From: Shewanella abyssi
Lineage (GTDB): Bacteria > Pseudomonadota > Gammaproteobacteria > Enterobacterales > Shewanellaceae
Direction of reading: 5' to 3'
DNA: 32,335 bases
NCBI RefSeq assembly: GCF_023284025.1
Contig: NZ_JAKIKR010000054.1
Span: 1-32,335 of the forward strand
Under the pieces are notes generated by a model that made no database searches, was not told the origin of the DNA, and was given only the letters and a program-made list of their open reading frames with translations. The translations under genes and the position numbers were made by a program. This document shows, piece by piece, positions 7,589 to 16,074 of this stretch (positions are counted from its first letter, which is position 1; every line of letters starts with the position of its first letter).

Positions 7589-8218
7589 TTACTGGTTAAG
7601 ATATCTCACGGCCATCTCTGTACGTGATTTAGCATTCGCTTTACGAAGTAGGTTCTTTACATGCACCTTAACGGTACCTTCGCTAATATGTAACTGTTCA
7701 GCGACCACTCGGTTACTTTGCCCTTCAGCAAGGTGCTGCAGTATCTCGAGTTCCCTGGGAGTTAGGTTTTCAATCCAGTCTTGCTCATTGACCGAGCTAT
7801 TTAACTCTGACAAATACTCTTTAACGTTTTCGCTAATAATACGATGCCCTAGCATGGCATTTTTGAGCATCTCGAGCAGTAGATCTGGCTCTGTATCTTT
7901 AAGCAGGTAACCATCAGCACCGGCGCGAACCAGTCGAATCACGTCTTGCTTAGCATCGGATACGGTCAAAATAACGATACGTGATGTGACACCCTCTTGC
8001 CGTAAGGCGTTGAGAGTATCTAGACCCGTCATCCCTTTCATGTTGAGATCAAGCAACACGATATCGGGTTCATTTTCTGCAATGGCAGAAAGCGCGTCTA
8101 GTCCACTGCCTGCTTCACCAAATAGCGTGAAGTCAGAGTCTGAAGTAATAAGCTGACAGATCCCACGACGAAGTAGTGGATGATCGTCAATAACGAGCAC
8201 TGAATAAGGCTTACCCAT
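7589..8218 (-). CDS. narP: Nitrate/nitrite response regulator NarP
   Basis: This 209-residue NarL/FixJ-family regulator has a receiver domain at residues 1-125, with the acidic pocket D11-D12 and phosphoacceptor D57 (IVLLDLNM). A LuxR-type helix-turn-helix follows at about 145-205 (LTPRELEILQHLAEGQSNRVVAEQLHISEG). It acts in the cytosol on DNA as the partner of the sensor encoded 86 bases upstream in the same direction. The pair is divergent from nrfA, and a NarP-type 7-2-7 site lies in front of nrfA. The name follows from the pairing with a NarQ-like kinase and the nrf context; NarL is the alternative. Confidence 0.9.
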   Translation of the reverse strand: MGKPYSVLVIDDHPLLRRGICQLITSDSDFTLFGEAGSGLDALSAIAENEPDIVLLDLNMKGMTGLDTLNALRQEGVTSRIVILTVSDAKQDVIRLVRAGADGYLLKDTEPDLLLEMLKNAMLGHRIISENVKEYLSELNSSVNEQDWIENLTPRELEILQHLAEGQSNRVVAEQLHISEGTVKVHVKNLLRKANAKSRTEMAVRYLNQ

Positions 8219-8304
8219 TTAGATGCCTCCTGCTGAGGTTAATTCGTAATTCGAAAAACATGTCAATTGTGCCCGTTTAGTGCCTGTTTTATTTAACAAT
8301 AAAC

Positions 8305-10008
8305 TTATACAGGTTCCTGCTGAGGTGGGAAGGTCAATGTCACTGTAGCACCACCTTCCTCATTAGAGGTAAATTCTACCACACCTGATAGGCGACTTGC
8401 GCGTTCATGCATTATCCCTAAGCCAAAATGTTGATCTCGCTCTTTGAGCTTTTCTATTCCAACGCCATCGTCACTAATACTAATAATAACCTTAGCATCC
8501 GATATTTTCTGACAGCTGATATGAATATGTTGCGCGCTAGCATGTTTAATGGCGTTGAGTGTTGCCTCACGAGTGAGCTGCAAAATATGAATATGTTGAT
8601 GAGCCCCTAGCAGTTGCACTGGCAGTTTATAATCGAGTGTGATGTCTGCATCACTTTGACTGCGTAACTGCTCCACCATGGCTTCTATGGCATGACCCAA
8701 GTTGGGATCTTTAATGGTTAACCTGAAGGTGGATAACAATTCTCGGAGCTGGGCATAGGCGGTATTGACCCCTTCATTTATCTCTTGTAACTGCTCTGCC
8801 GCCCGTGGGCTTTTCGATGTTCTATCCAGTTCTTTTGAGAGTAAGTTGACTTGGATTTTTAAAAATGACAGTAATTGCCCCAAAGAGTCATGTAATTCGC
8901 GCGCGATAACACCGCGCTCTTCCATTAGTGCGAGTTGTTGTCGTTGTTCACCGGCATTGTGGATCACCATAGAGCGGGCCAACATAATGGCAAAGTTACT
9001 ATAAAGTGCTGTTGAGAAAGGGTGCTCGGAGATGACTTCTAAATAACCTAGATTGTTTTGCTCAAATAACAGGGCAAATTTCTGTGAGGCTTTAACGTTA
9101 TGGGGCCACTCCCCTTGTGCGTCTATGATGTATTGGACCTGTTCGTCCTCTACTACGACTAATCTCAAGCTGATGTTGGGTTCATGGGTTTGCAGTTGGT
9201 TTATGGCATCAGTCAGCGTATTAATGTCTAATTTACTTGAGTGCAGCATCACTACATTGTCATAGAGTAATTTAAGCTCATTGTTGGCACGGGTTAATGC
9301 AATGGTCTTTTCTTGTACTTGAGATTCTAGTCCTTGATAGACACTCGCCAATTTTTTTACTGTGCTGTCGAGCGCACTGCTCAATGCACTCAATTCAATA
9401 TACTCTGTTTTAGGCATTACTACATTAAAATCGCCTTGTGAAATTGTATCCGCAGCCTGCATTAATTGTTGCAAAGGCTTAACAACTTTTCGTTTTGCGA
9501 TTCTTACGGTGACAAAGGCAACCAGCAGCATGATGCCTAAACCGATTATTTGGCTTAGCGCAAGTAGCTTAAGTTTAAAGGCGGCATGTTGCTCAGTTTC
9601 TAATACAAAAAGATCAATGGTATCGACGAAGTCTTTTAACGCCGCGGCATACAGCCGGGAGTTCTCCGATTCAATGTAATAACGCATCACTTGCCACTTA
9701 TCGATGACGGTTAAGTACTTGTCTTTCATGTCTTGTGGGGTGTACCAGGTGAGTGATGCTTTAAGTGCTTGAGAATTTAATGTATTTTCAAACTCTGCAA
9801 TTTTGTCAGCCGCCGATTCACTACCAGAATTAGCATAAAACATCAGTCGATAGCTTTGCATTCTCAGCGAGCCTGAAGCATTAATTGCCCTAGCATCGCC
9901 TAAGCTGTAGGACAAATTAACGATGGCAAAAATGGCCAGTCCGCTGGACAGTAATATCAGCGTTAGCATGAATCCCCATATCGCTGACGTGAGTCTGCCT
10001 TTTTTCAT
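8305..10008 (-). CDS. narQ: Nitrate/nitrite sensor histidine kinase NarQ
   Basis: The sensor has 567 residues. TM1 is at about 9-32, followed at once by the ligand-binding P-box INASGSLRMQSYRL (R49 corresponds to the nitrate-contact arginine). A periplasmic helical bundle precedes TM2 (147-170). HAMP follows (177-228), then a GAF-like linker without cysteines, a HisKA_3 dimerisation domain with H373 in ARELHDSLGQ, and an HATPase domain with DDGVGIE. The missing cysteine cluster in the linker favours NarQ over NarX. It phosphorylates NarP in response to nitrate or nitrite. A palindrome GCTAT-N6-ATAGC (10038-10053) sits just upstream of its start. narQ and narP are probably one operon. Confidence 0.9.
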   Translation of the reverse strand: MKKGRLTSAIWGFMLTLILLSSGLAIFAIVNLSYSLGDARAINASGSLRMQSYRLMFYANSGSESAADKIAEFENTLNSQALKASLTWYTPQDMKDKYLTVIDKWQVMRYYIESENSRLYAAALKDFVDTIDLFVLETEQHAAFKLKLLALSQIIGLGIMLLVAFVTVRIAKRKVVKPLQQLMQAADTISQGDFNVVMPKTEYIELSALSSALDSTVKKLASVYQGLESQVQEKTIALTRANNELKLLYDNVVMLHSSKLDINTLTDAINQLQTHEPNISLRLVVVEDEQVQYIIDAQGEWPHNVKASQKFALLFEQNNLGYLEVISEHPFSTALYSNFAIMLARSMVIHNAGEQRQQLALMEERGVIARELHDSLGQLLSFLKIQVNLLSKELDRTSKSPRAAEQLQEINEGVNTAYAQLRELLSTFRLTIKDPNLGHAIEAMVEQLRSQSDADITLDYKLPVQLLGAHQHIHILQLTREATLNAIKHASAQHIHISCQKISDAKVIISISDDGVGIEKLKERDQHFGLGIMHERASRLSGVVEFTSNEEGGATVTLTFPPQQEPV

Positions 10009-10100
10009 TCAAAATCTCTCATTTATTGGCTTTATGTGCTATTTGTTTATAGCCGTTCTACATTAGCGACTACTTGATTGCGTTGCTAAAAACATAAAAG

Positions 10101-10116
10101 TGTGAGCAACAACACG
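10101..10116 (+). promoter_or_regulatory. CRP-like site upstream of nrfA
   Basis: TGTGA-GCAACA-ACACG has a perfect left half and a 3/5 right half of the CRP consensus. It is centred 51 bases upstream of the NarP site, about five helical turns. CRP is an established activator of anaerobic respiration in Shewanella. Confidence 0.4.
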
Positions 10117-10151
10117 TTTACAAGTTGATCTACCGCAAGTTTTAAGTAGGA

Positions 10152-10167
10152 TACCCCTAATGGGGTA
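10152..10167 (+). promoter_or_regulatory. NarP (7-2-7) operator of nrfA
   Basis: TACCCCT-AA-TGGGGTA is two inverted NarP/NarL heptamers (consensus TACYYMT) two bases apart. A TAACTT hexamer at 10191-10196 is a plausible -10; it would place the NarP site at about -43 and the CRP-like site at about -94, both classic activation positions. Confidence 0.75.
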
Positions 10168-10248
10168 TGTTTATGTTTGCTGCAAGAGACTAACTTCGAC
10201 CTTGGAATAGGTGGGACTATAAAGATTATAAAGTAAAATGGAGATGAG

Positions 10249-11652
10249 ATGGTGATAACATTAACTAAAAAGGCCTTTGCAATTAGTGCAATGGTTGCAG
10301 CTAGCTTACTTGCTGGCAGCGCATTCGCAAGTGATGAAACTGAACCTCGTAACGAAATTTATAAAGATAAATTTTCTAAGCAGTACGATAGCTGGCATGA
10401 AACTTCAGAGAGTAAAGAAGTTGTTGATATGCTTGAGCAAGTTCCAAGCTTAGTTGTGCTTTGGGCGGGTTATGGTTTTGCGAAAGACTATAACGCTCCA
10501 CGTGGTCACATGTATGCTATTACTGACGTAACTAACACGCTACGTACCGGCGGTCCAAAATCTGCTGAAGACGGTCCAATGCCAATGGCATGTTGGTCTT
10601 GTAAGAGCCCTGATGTACCGCGCATGATAGAAGAGCAAGGTGAAGACGGTTACTTTGCTGGTAAGTGGGCTAAAGGCGGTCCAGAAATCGTCAACGTTCT
10701 TGGTTGCGGTGATTGTCACGAAAAAGGTAAGTCTAAGCTACGTATCTCTCGTCCATTCGGCGAGCGCGCGATGGCAACACTAGGCACACCATTTGATAAA
10801 GCGTCTAAGAAAGACAAGCAATCAATGGTTTGTGGTCAGTGTCACGTCGAGTACTACTTCGAGAAGACTAAAGACAAGAAAGGCTTTGTTAAATTCCCTT
10901 GGGATAACGGTACCACAGTTGAACAGATGGAAGTCTACTATGACAACATCGAGTTCTCTGACTGGACTCACGCTGTTTCTAAGACGCCAATGCTTAAAGC
11001 ACAGCACCCTGGTTATGAAACTTGGCAGCTAGGTGTTCACGGTAAGAACAACGTAAGTTGTACTGACTGTCACATGCCTAAAGTTAAGAATGCTAAAGGT
11101 CGTAAGTATACAGACCATAAAGTGGGTAACCCATTCGATCGCTTTGAAGAAACTTGTGCCACTTGTCACGAGCAAAGCAAAGAGTTCATGGTTAACCTAA
11201 CTGAAGAGCGTAAAGTTAAAGTTGCTGACCTTAAAGCACGTGCTGAAGCTCAGCTAGTTAAAGCTCACTTCGAAGCAAAAGCTGCTTGGGATGCGGGTGC
11301 AACTGCAACTGAAATGAAGCCTATCCTTATGGATATCCGTCATGGACAATGGCGTTGGGATTATGCAACTGCATCACACGGTGTTGCTGCTCACGCTGCT
11401 GACGAAGCACTTCGTGTACTTGGTACTGCGGTAGACAAAGCTGCTGATGCTCGCATCAAGCTAGCTCAACTACTTGCTGCTAAAGGTGTTAAGCAACCAA
11501 TTGCTTACCCAGACACTTCTACCAAAGCTAAAGCTCAAGCGGCTCTAGGTATGGATATGAAGAAGATGAATGCTGATAAAGCTGAATTCAAGAAAACTTT
11601 AGTACCACAGTGGGAAGCTGAAGCTGAAAAGCGCGAAGCAACTTACAAGTAA
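10249..11652 (+). CDS. nrfA: Ammonia-forming pentaheme cytochrome c nitrite reductase NrfA
   Basis: This periplasmic enzyme of 467 residues reduces nitrite to ammonium with six electrons. The signal peptide ends at AFA (residue 27). The active-site heme has the special lysine motif CWSCK (115-119). Four ordinary CxxCH hemes follow at 153-157, 195-199, 271-275 and 303-307. Catalytic residues are visible in order: R85 in APRGH, the tyrosine in CHVEYYF, and H253 in AQHPGYETW. Its strongly biased codon use suggests high expression. GGAG lies five bases before the start. No nrfBCD genes follow, which fits Shewanella, where CymA supplies electrons. Regulation by NarP and CRP is inferred from the upstream sites. 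Confidence 0.97.
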   Translation: MVITLTKKAFAISAMVAASLLAGSAFASDETEPRNEIYKDKFSKQYDSWHETSESKEVVDMLEQVPSLVVLWAGYGFAKDYNAPRGHMYAITDVTNTLRTGGPKSAEDGPMPMACWSCKSPDVPRMIEEQGEDGYFAGKWAKGGPEIVNVLGCGDCHEKGKSKLRISRPFGERAMATLGTPFDKASKKDKQSMVCGQCHVEYYFEKTKDKKGFVKFPWDNGTTVEQMEVYYDNIEFSDWTHAVSKTPMLKAQHPGYETWQLGVHGKNNVSCTDCHMPKVKNAKGRKYTDHKVGNPFDRFEETCATCHEQSKEFMVNLTEERKVKVADLKARAEAQLVKAHFEAKAAWDAGATATEMKPILMDIRHGQWRWDYATASHGVAAHAADEALRVLGTAVDKAADARIKLAQLLAAKGVKQPIAYPDTSTKAKAQAALGMDMKKMNADKAEFKKTLVPQWEAEAEKREATYK

Positions 11653-11695
11653 CGACTAATGTGTTGCTAGGTTTTGTTACCTAGCTATCTATAAT

Positions 11696-11722
11696 AAAGC
11701 CCTCATGAATGAGGGCTTTTTA
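11696..11722 (+). terminator. nrfA terminator
   Basis: An AAAGCCCTCAT/ATGAGGGCTTT stem followed by a T5 run, in the gap between nrfA and the convergent hydrolase gene. Confidence 0.88.
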
Positions 11723-11762
11723 TTGGCAGGGATAAAGTAAAACTGAATCACTAATCGCTGGC

Positions 11763-12305
11763 TTACTTAATCAACGTAAGTAATGCCTTGAACCTTTCGC
11801 CAATGGCTTCATGTTGCAGTTCAAACAGTAGTGACTCTACATTGGTTTGTAACGCCCCATGCGCTTGCATCATCTCGATTCCAAGTTTCTTATTGTCAGG
11901 ATCTCGCGAAGACATGGCATCTACCACTAAGTGGGTCGGATAAGCATTATCCAATAGGTCCATACAAGTTTGGTACACACAAACATGGGTTTCTATGCCC
12001 GCAACCAGTATATTTTTCTGCCCCATTGCTGACAGTTTTGCTCTGAATCTTGGACATTGCCAGCCACTAAAATGTTGTTTTGCAATCGGCTCTGTGGTTT
12101 TTATCAGCTCGGCGGCCAATACGTCGGTGGTGGCACCTAATTTATCGGGCAGCTGTTCGAGCCATAGGATCGGAATGTCGAATAACTGAATGCCTTTAAT
12201 TAGCGTTGCCAGTTTGTGGTGTAACTCTTCACTCTGGTGCATAACACGTGCTAGTTGTCCTTGGACGTCGACAACAACCAATACGCAATCTTCTGGTTTC
12301 AACAT
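11763..12305 (-). CDS. Isochorismatase-family cysteine hydrolase
   Basis: This 180-residue single-domain alpha/beta hydrolase carries the family's Asp-Lys-Cys triad. The Asp is in VLVVVDVQG, the Lys in EQLPDKLG and the Cys in VAGIETHVCVYQTCMDLL. It resembles the YcaC-like stand-alone members, whose substrates are mostly unknown (amide or ester hydrolysis), rather than EntB. No siderophore or isochorismate genes are nearby. It is a single gene, convergent with nrfA and divergent from glnK; I saw nothing that ties it functionally to either. Confidence 0.85.
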   Translation of the reverse strand: MLKPEDCVLVVVDVQGQLARVMHQSEELHHKLATLIKGIQLFDIPILWLEQLPDKLGATTDVLAAELIKTTEPIAKQHFSGWQCPRFRAKLSAMGQKNILVAGIETHVCVYQTCMDLLDNAYPTHLVVDAMSSRDPDNKKLGIEMMQAHGALQTNVESLLFELQHEAIGERFKALLTLIK

Positions 12306-12434
12306 TGGGTCTTTCCTATTTTGTGCAAAAGGATGCGAGACCGTTAGTACACCCTAAATATCGATTTTCTCCAATAGGCAGTTGGTCTAACGTTGCTTAT
12401 TAACTGCTTTATCTATGTGCAATCGCTGCATAAT

Positions 12435-12451
12435 CGCACTAATTTGGTGCG
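12435..12451 (+). promoter_or_regulatory. NtrC (NRI) binding site upstream of glnK
   Basis: CGCACTAATTTGGTGCG fits the NtrC palindrome TGCACC-N5-GGTGCA with few mismatches. It lies about 98 bases upstream of the transcription start predicted for glnK, the normal enhancer position. Confidence 0.7.
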
Positions 12452-12514
12452 TTTATATTCAAAATGTAACAAGCTTAATATGTTATCTATTTGTTTTTAA
12501 AGGACTTGCAAATA

Positions 12515-12530
12515 TGGCCTAATGCTTGAA
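12515..12530 (+). promoter_or_regulatory. Probable sigma54 promoter of glnK-amtB
   Basis: TGGCCTAATGCTTGAA fits the -24 box and TTG of the -12 box, but the invariant GC at -12 reads GA. The first seven bases equal those of the ccoG sigma54 promoter. With the NtrC site upstream it is the best promoter candidate for glnK. Confidence 0.5.
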
Positions 12531-12572
12531 TTGTCTTTAGTAGAATTAAAAATAGTCTTCAGGGAGTTAGCC

Positions 12573-12911
12573 ATGAAATTAGTCAGCGCCATTATCAAGC
12601 CGTTTAAGTTAGATGATGTAAGAGAAGCCATCGCCAATGTGGGCATTGAGGGGATGACCGTAACTGAAGTAAAAGGCTTTGGTCGACAAAAGGGACATAC
12701 CGAACTATATCGAGGTGCTGAGTATCAGGTTGATTTTTTACCTAAGGTGAAGCTTGAAATTGCCACTAAAGCAGAAAATGTAGAGATGCTAGTTGAGGCG
12801 ATAACGAATGCAGCTCGTACCGGCAAAATTGGTGACGGCAAGATCTTTGTTACCAATCTAGAACAAGCAACCAGAATAAGAACTGGCGAACTCGACAACG
12901 AAGCACTTTAA
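12573..12911 (+). CDS. glnK: Nitrogen regulatory protein PII (GlnK)
   Basis: This 112-residue PII signal protein is a trimer in the cytosol. It senses 2-oxoglutarate and ATP/ADP and plugs AmtB when nitrogen is ample. The sequence starts MKLVSAIIKPFKLDDV. The T-loop KGHTELYRGAEYQVDFLPK contains Y51, the uridylylation site. The C-terminal signature is TGKIGDGKIFV. I chose the ATG at 12573 because PII proteins begin there and AGGGAG lies six bases upstream; the upstream in-frame ATG at 12522 falls inside the predicted sigma54 promoter. It is called GlnK rather than GlnB because amtB follows 13 bases later in the same operon. Confidence 0.95.
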   Translation: MKLVSAIIKPFKLDDVREAIANVGIEGMTVTEVKGFGRQKGHTELYRGAEYQVDFLPKVKLEIATKAENVEMLVEAITNAARTGKIGDGKIFVTNLEQATRIRTGELDNEAL

Positions 12912-12924
12912 AGGGGATAGGACA

Positions 12925-14175
12925 ATGGATGAATTAACCAAATTAGGATTAACGGTCACTGAGCTACGATTTGCCCTTGATACGTTTTATTTTCTTATCT
13001 CTGGTGCGCTAGTGATGTGGATGGCTGCGGGTTTTGCAATGTTAGAAGCGGGTCTTGTTCGCTCTAAAAACACCACTGAAATTTTAACTAAGAACGTCTG
13101 CTTATATTCAATTGCCTGTGTAATGTATTTAGTTGTTGGTTATAACATTATGTACGTTGATAACGCTGAAGGTGGATGGTTACCTTCGTTTGGCTCTTTG
13201 ATTGGATCGCAAGCTGATGGCGCAGACCATGCGCTTGAGTCTGATTTTTTCTTCCAAGTGGTGTTTGTTGCAACAGCGATGTCGATTGTGTCTGGTGCGG
13301 TTGCTGAGCGCATGAAGCTATGGGCGTTTTTGGCATTTTCAGTGTTCATGACTGCTGTTATATACCCAGTTGAAGGTTACTGGACATGGGGCGGTGGCTT
13401 CTTGTCTGAAGCGGGGTTTGTTGATTTTGCCGGTAGCGGTATTGTGCATATGGCGGGCGCGGCAGCAGCCATTTCTGGCGTTTTATTGTTAGGCGCACGA
13501 AAGGGAAAGTACGGTGCCAACGGTCAAGTTAATCCCATTCCCGGTTCTAATTTACCTATGGCTACACTGGGTATGTTCATCTTGTGGATGGGTTGGTTTG
13601 GCTTTAATGGTGGCTCACAGCTGCTAGTGTCGGATGCTGAAAATGCTAGCGCAGTGGCAAAAATCTTTGTTAATACCAACTCAGCCGCCGCGTTTGGTGC
13701 AATTTCAGCACTGATTGTATGTCGGTTAGTTTGGGGCAAAGCTGATTTAACCATGATCTTAAATGGCGCCTTGGCAGGGCTGGTTGCGATTACCGCTGAT
13801 CCCTTATCTCCCTCTTTCGCTATGGCCGGCGTCATTGGTATTGTGGCTGGCGGCGTGGTTATATTCTCTATTGTTGCGTTTGACCGAGTAAAAATTGATG
13901 ATCCAGTCGGTGCTATCTCTGTCCATGGTGTGGCTGGGTTGCTGGGGTTAATGTTGGTTCCGCTGTCTAATGCCGACGCCTCTTTTGGCACTCAGCTTTA
14001 TGGTGCTGCAGTGATATTCGGTTGGGTATTCTTGGCTTCTACTGTTGTGTGGCTTGGACTCAAAGTGACTATGGGGATCCGCGTTACAGAAGAGGAAGAG
14101 TATAATGGAATGGATGCATCAGATTGCGGCATTGATGCTTACCCTGAATTTGTCTCGGTGAAAAGTGCCAACTAA
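12925..14175 (+). CDS. amtB: Ammonium transporter AmtB
   Basis: This 416-residue inner-membrane ammonium channel has about 11 hydrophobic segments. The Amt signature is visible as GAVAERMKLWAFLAFSV and DFAGSGIVHMAGAAAA, and the twin pore histidines sit in GIVHMAG and AISVHGVAG. FNGGSQ and the acidic, glycine-poor cytosolic tail (EEEEYNGMD) also fit. There is no cleavable signal peptide; the first segment starts near residue 19. It is co-transcribed with glnK from a nitrogen-controlled promoter. Confidence 0.95.
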   Translation: MDELTKLGLTVTELRFALDTFYFLISGALVMWMAAGFAMLEAGLVRSKNTTEILTKNVCLYSIACVMYLVVGYNIMYVDNAEGGWLPSFGSLIGSQADGADHALESDFFFQVVFVATAMSIVSGAVAERMKLWAFLAFSVFMTAVIYPVEGYWTWGGGFLSEAGFVDFAGSGIVHMAGAAAAISGVLLLGARKGKYGANGQVNPIPGSNLPMATLGMFILWMGWFGFNGGSQLLVSDAENASAVAKIFVNTNSAAAFGAISALIVCRLVWGKADLTMILNGALAGLVAITADPLSPSFAMAGVIGIVAGGVVIFSIVAFDRVKIDDPVGAISVHGVAGLLGLMLVPLSNADASFGTQLYGAAVIFGWVFLASTVVWLGLKVTMGIRVTEEEEYNGMDASDCGIDAYPEFVSVKSAN

Positions 14176-14197
14176 TACTGTGATGGAATTGCAAGGG

Positions 14198-14222
14198 AGC
14201 AGGGCTTAGGTCCTGCTTTTTA
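14198..14222 (+). terminator. glnK-amtB terminator
   Basis: An AGCAGG/CCTGCT stem with an 8-base loop, followed by T-rich sequence, 22 bases after the amtB stop. Confidence 0.75.
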
Positions 14223-14307
14223 TTTGAGCGTTTCATTAATCTACAATGCATTTACTCTAGCTGGAATTGCTGCGGTTATCGGTATAGGATGGCTGGAGAC
14301 TTGTGAC

Positions 14308-14313
14308 TATAAT
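14308..14313 (+). promoter_or_regulatory. -10 element close to the small secreted protein start
   Basis: A perfect TATAAT lies 14 bases before the GTG start at 14328. No good -35 stands at the usual distance. If it is used, the mRNA leader is under 10 bases. Confidence 0.3.
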
Positions 14314-14327
14314 GGGGTACTTATCTG

Positions 14328-14645
14328 GTGAGTAAAGTGATTAGCATTAGCCTATTGCTGTTGTTTACCTACTGCTTACCCGCAGTAGCTGGACAGGTTG
14401 TGGTGCGGAAATCTAGCGAACCGTTCGATGCTTTTGCTGTACGCGACCAGGTGCTTGCCGATCATGAGTGGCAAGAAATGCTCAGATTTCAGCAACAAAT
14501 CCAAATCTTACAAGCATTGCCCGTGGGCTGCTTGCCTATTGCTACACCTTATCGTTATTTTACCTGTCGTGGCCAGTTCTATAGGCCTTATGAATATCAA
14601 AACAAACAGCTCTACATTGAGATCGATCAGCCACTGGCTAAGTAA
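14328..14645 (+). CDS. Small exported protein of unknown function
   Basis: This 105-residue protein has a clear signal peptide (MSKVISISLLLLFTYCLPAVA, cleavage after AVAG or AVA). The mature part is about 85 residues, with two cysteines (GCLPIA and FTCRGQ) that could form a disulphide, and a QQQIQ helix-like stretch. It starts with GTG; GGGG ten bases upstream is the only ribosome-site candidate. I recognise no family. The reading frame ends just before a small hairpin, so it looks like a single gene. Confidence 0.6.
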   Translation: MSKVISISLLLLFTYCLPAVAGQVVVRKSSEPFDAFAVRDQVLADHEWQEMLRFQQQIQILQALPVGCLPIATPYRYFTCRGQFYRPYEYQNKQLYIEIDQPLAK

Positions 14646-14648
14646 TAG

Positions 14649-14663
14649 AGGCAGAAGCTGCCT
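14649..14663 (+). terminator. Weak hairpin after the small secreted protein
   Basis: An AGGCAG/CTGCCT stem with loop AAG, four bases after the stop. No clear T-run follows, so termination is uncertain. Confidence 0.35.
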
Positions 14664-14765
14664 ATGGTTGGTATACTTTTGATTTACTCTTTGTAACGTT
14701 TTTATCCAAGTCGATTCGTTTTTCTTACTATGCTTATAGGTATGATTTTTTGCGTTGAGAGCGTT

Positions 14766-15929
14766 ATGAAATTCATTCCTTTAGTTCTATCATTTCCGCT
14801 ACTATTCTTGCTTCAAGCTTGTAGCTCGACTAGTGGGCCAAGCCTTCAGTATGAGCTTGAAAGCTATTATCATGATGAGCATTTCAATATACCTAACGAT
14901 TTACCCTCTGCGGAAAGCATATTTTCTCTAAGTGAAAATGACATAACTCGTGTTAGAAATGAGGCCAATAGAGCTAAGCTATCAAAATCGAGCACTATGA
15001 TGCATCAATGGTTAGCTAACTATATTAATGCTCAAGAGGGTGGTTTTCGTTATGCGGATAACCTTACTCGCTCTGCCGGCGATACATTTGACGACCGCGA
15101 GGGTAACTGCTTGTCTCTGGTGTTACTCACAGCCGCTATCGCACAACAACTGGATGTGAGAGTTGAGTATCAAGAGATTGATATTCCGCCGGTTTGGGAT
15201 CAGCAAGGCGGATTCTATTTGGTCAATGGCCATATTAATCTAAAACTACTTCCGCAAGAGAAAGGCCACATATTGAATGTTTCCGCCGGCGCTATTCAGA
15301 TCGATTTCTTACCGGAACGAGCCATGCAAGGGTACGATAAACGCCGGGTTAGCCGATCTATGGTTACGTCGATGTTTTTTAATAATCTGGCCGCAGAAGC
15401 GCTGGTAAAGAGAGAGTATGACAAGGCCTACGGATTACTTAAGCTGAGCTTACAGCAAGATAACCAGTTTTTGCCTGCTATTAACACCTTAGCTGTGTTA
15501 TATCGATACAAAGGATTAACAGAGGAAGCTGAAGCCTTGTATAAGCTCGCTTTAGCGATAAACCCAGAAGATATGAACGCGTTGTATAACTATGCGATTA
15601 TTCTCGGCGAGCAAGATAGACTCGACGAGTGGGCTGGGGTGCATAAAGTCATGGAGCTTGCCCGTATTAGAAACCCTTATTATTACTATGGTATAGCGCA
15701 GCAAGCGTATTTTGATAGAGAATATCAGCTGGCTTTGAGATGGTACCGACGAGCGATCGAGAAAGCCGATTACCGCCATGAATTCTATTTCGGACTTTCA
15801 AGGACCTATTGGGCTACAGGTGACCAACGACGGGCTGAAATTAATATGAGAAAAGCATTATCGCTAGCAAACGATAGCAACAATAAACGCCGATACCAGT
15901 CAAAACTTCATGGGATGAAGAGCCACTAG
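14766..15929 (+). CDS. Transglutaminase-like / TPR outer-membrane lipoprotein
   Basis: This 387-residue predicted lipoprotein has a signal sequence ending in the lipobox FLLQAC (Cys19), then SS, which favours outer-membrane sorting. Residues 70-195 look like a transglutaminase-like cysteine-peptidase core, with Cys in DDREGNCLSLVLLTAAIAQ, His in LVNGHINLKL and a following Asp in IQIDFLP. Residues 215-385 contain about four tetratricopeptide units (LAVLYRYKGLTEEAEALYKLALAINP and similar). I chose the ATG at 14766 because it gives a proper signal peptide; an upstream in-frame ATG at 14730 would bury it. Substrate and partners are unknown; scaffolding of an envelope complex is a guess. Confidence 0.75.
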   Translation: MKFIPLVLSFPLLFLLQACSSTSGPSLQYELESYYHDEHFNIPNDLPSAESIFSLSENDITRVRNEANRAKLSKSSTMMHQWLANYINAQEGGFRYADNLTRSAGDTFDDREGNCLSLVLLTAAIAQQLDVRVEYQEIDIPPVWDQQGGFYLVNGHINLKLLPQEKGHILNVSAGAIQIDFLPERAMQGYDKRRVSRSMVTSMFFNNLAAEALVKREYDKAYGLLKLSLQQDNQFLPAINTLAVLYRYKGLTEEAEALYKLALAINPEDMNALYNYAIILGEQDRLDEWAGVHKVMELARIRNPYYYYGIAQQAYFDREYQLALRWYRRAIEKADYRHEFYFGLSRTYWATGDQRRAEINMRKALSLANDSNNKRRYQSKLHGMKSH

Positions 15930-16074
15930 TCACTCTCCTTCATTCAGCCCCTTCATTATCGATACGTCATTTACGGCTGGGATTTAGTCGGCTCAATTTG
16001 CCTACCTAAATACGCGGTGTCATTGTCGCAGAACGGCCAGCAAGCATATTTATTCTATAGCATTATCGATTCAA

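Noticed and set aside
11763..12305. Isochorismatase as part of siderophore synthesis
   Set aside because: There are no ent-type genes nearby, no carrier domain, and the protein resembles YcaC-like stand-alone hydrolases.
12522..12572. Upstream in-frame ATG for glnK
   Set aside because: It would put 17 extra residues on a protein family that always starts MKLV/MKKI and lies within the predicted sigma54 promoter.
13524..13991. 155-codon minus-strand frame inside amtB
   Set aside because: It is the antisense shadow of the amtB membrane segments.
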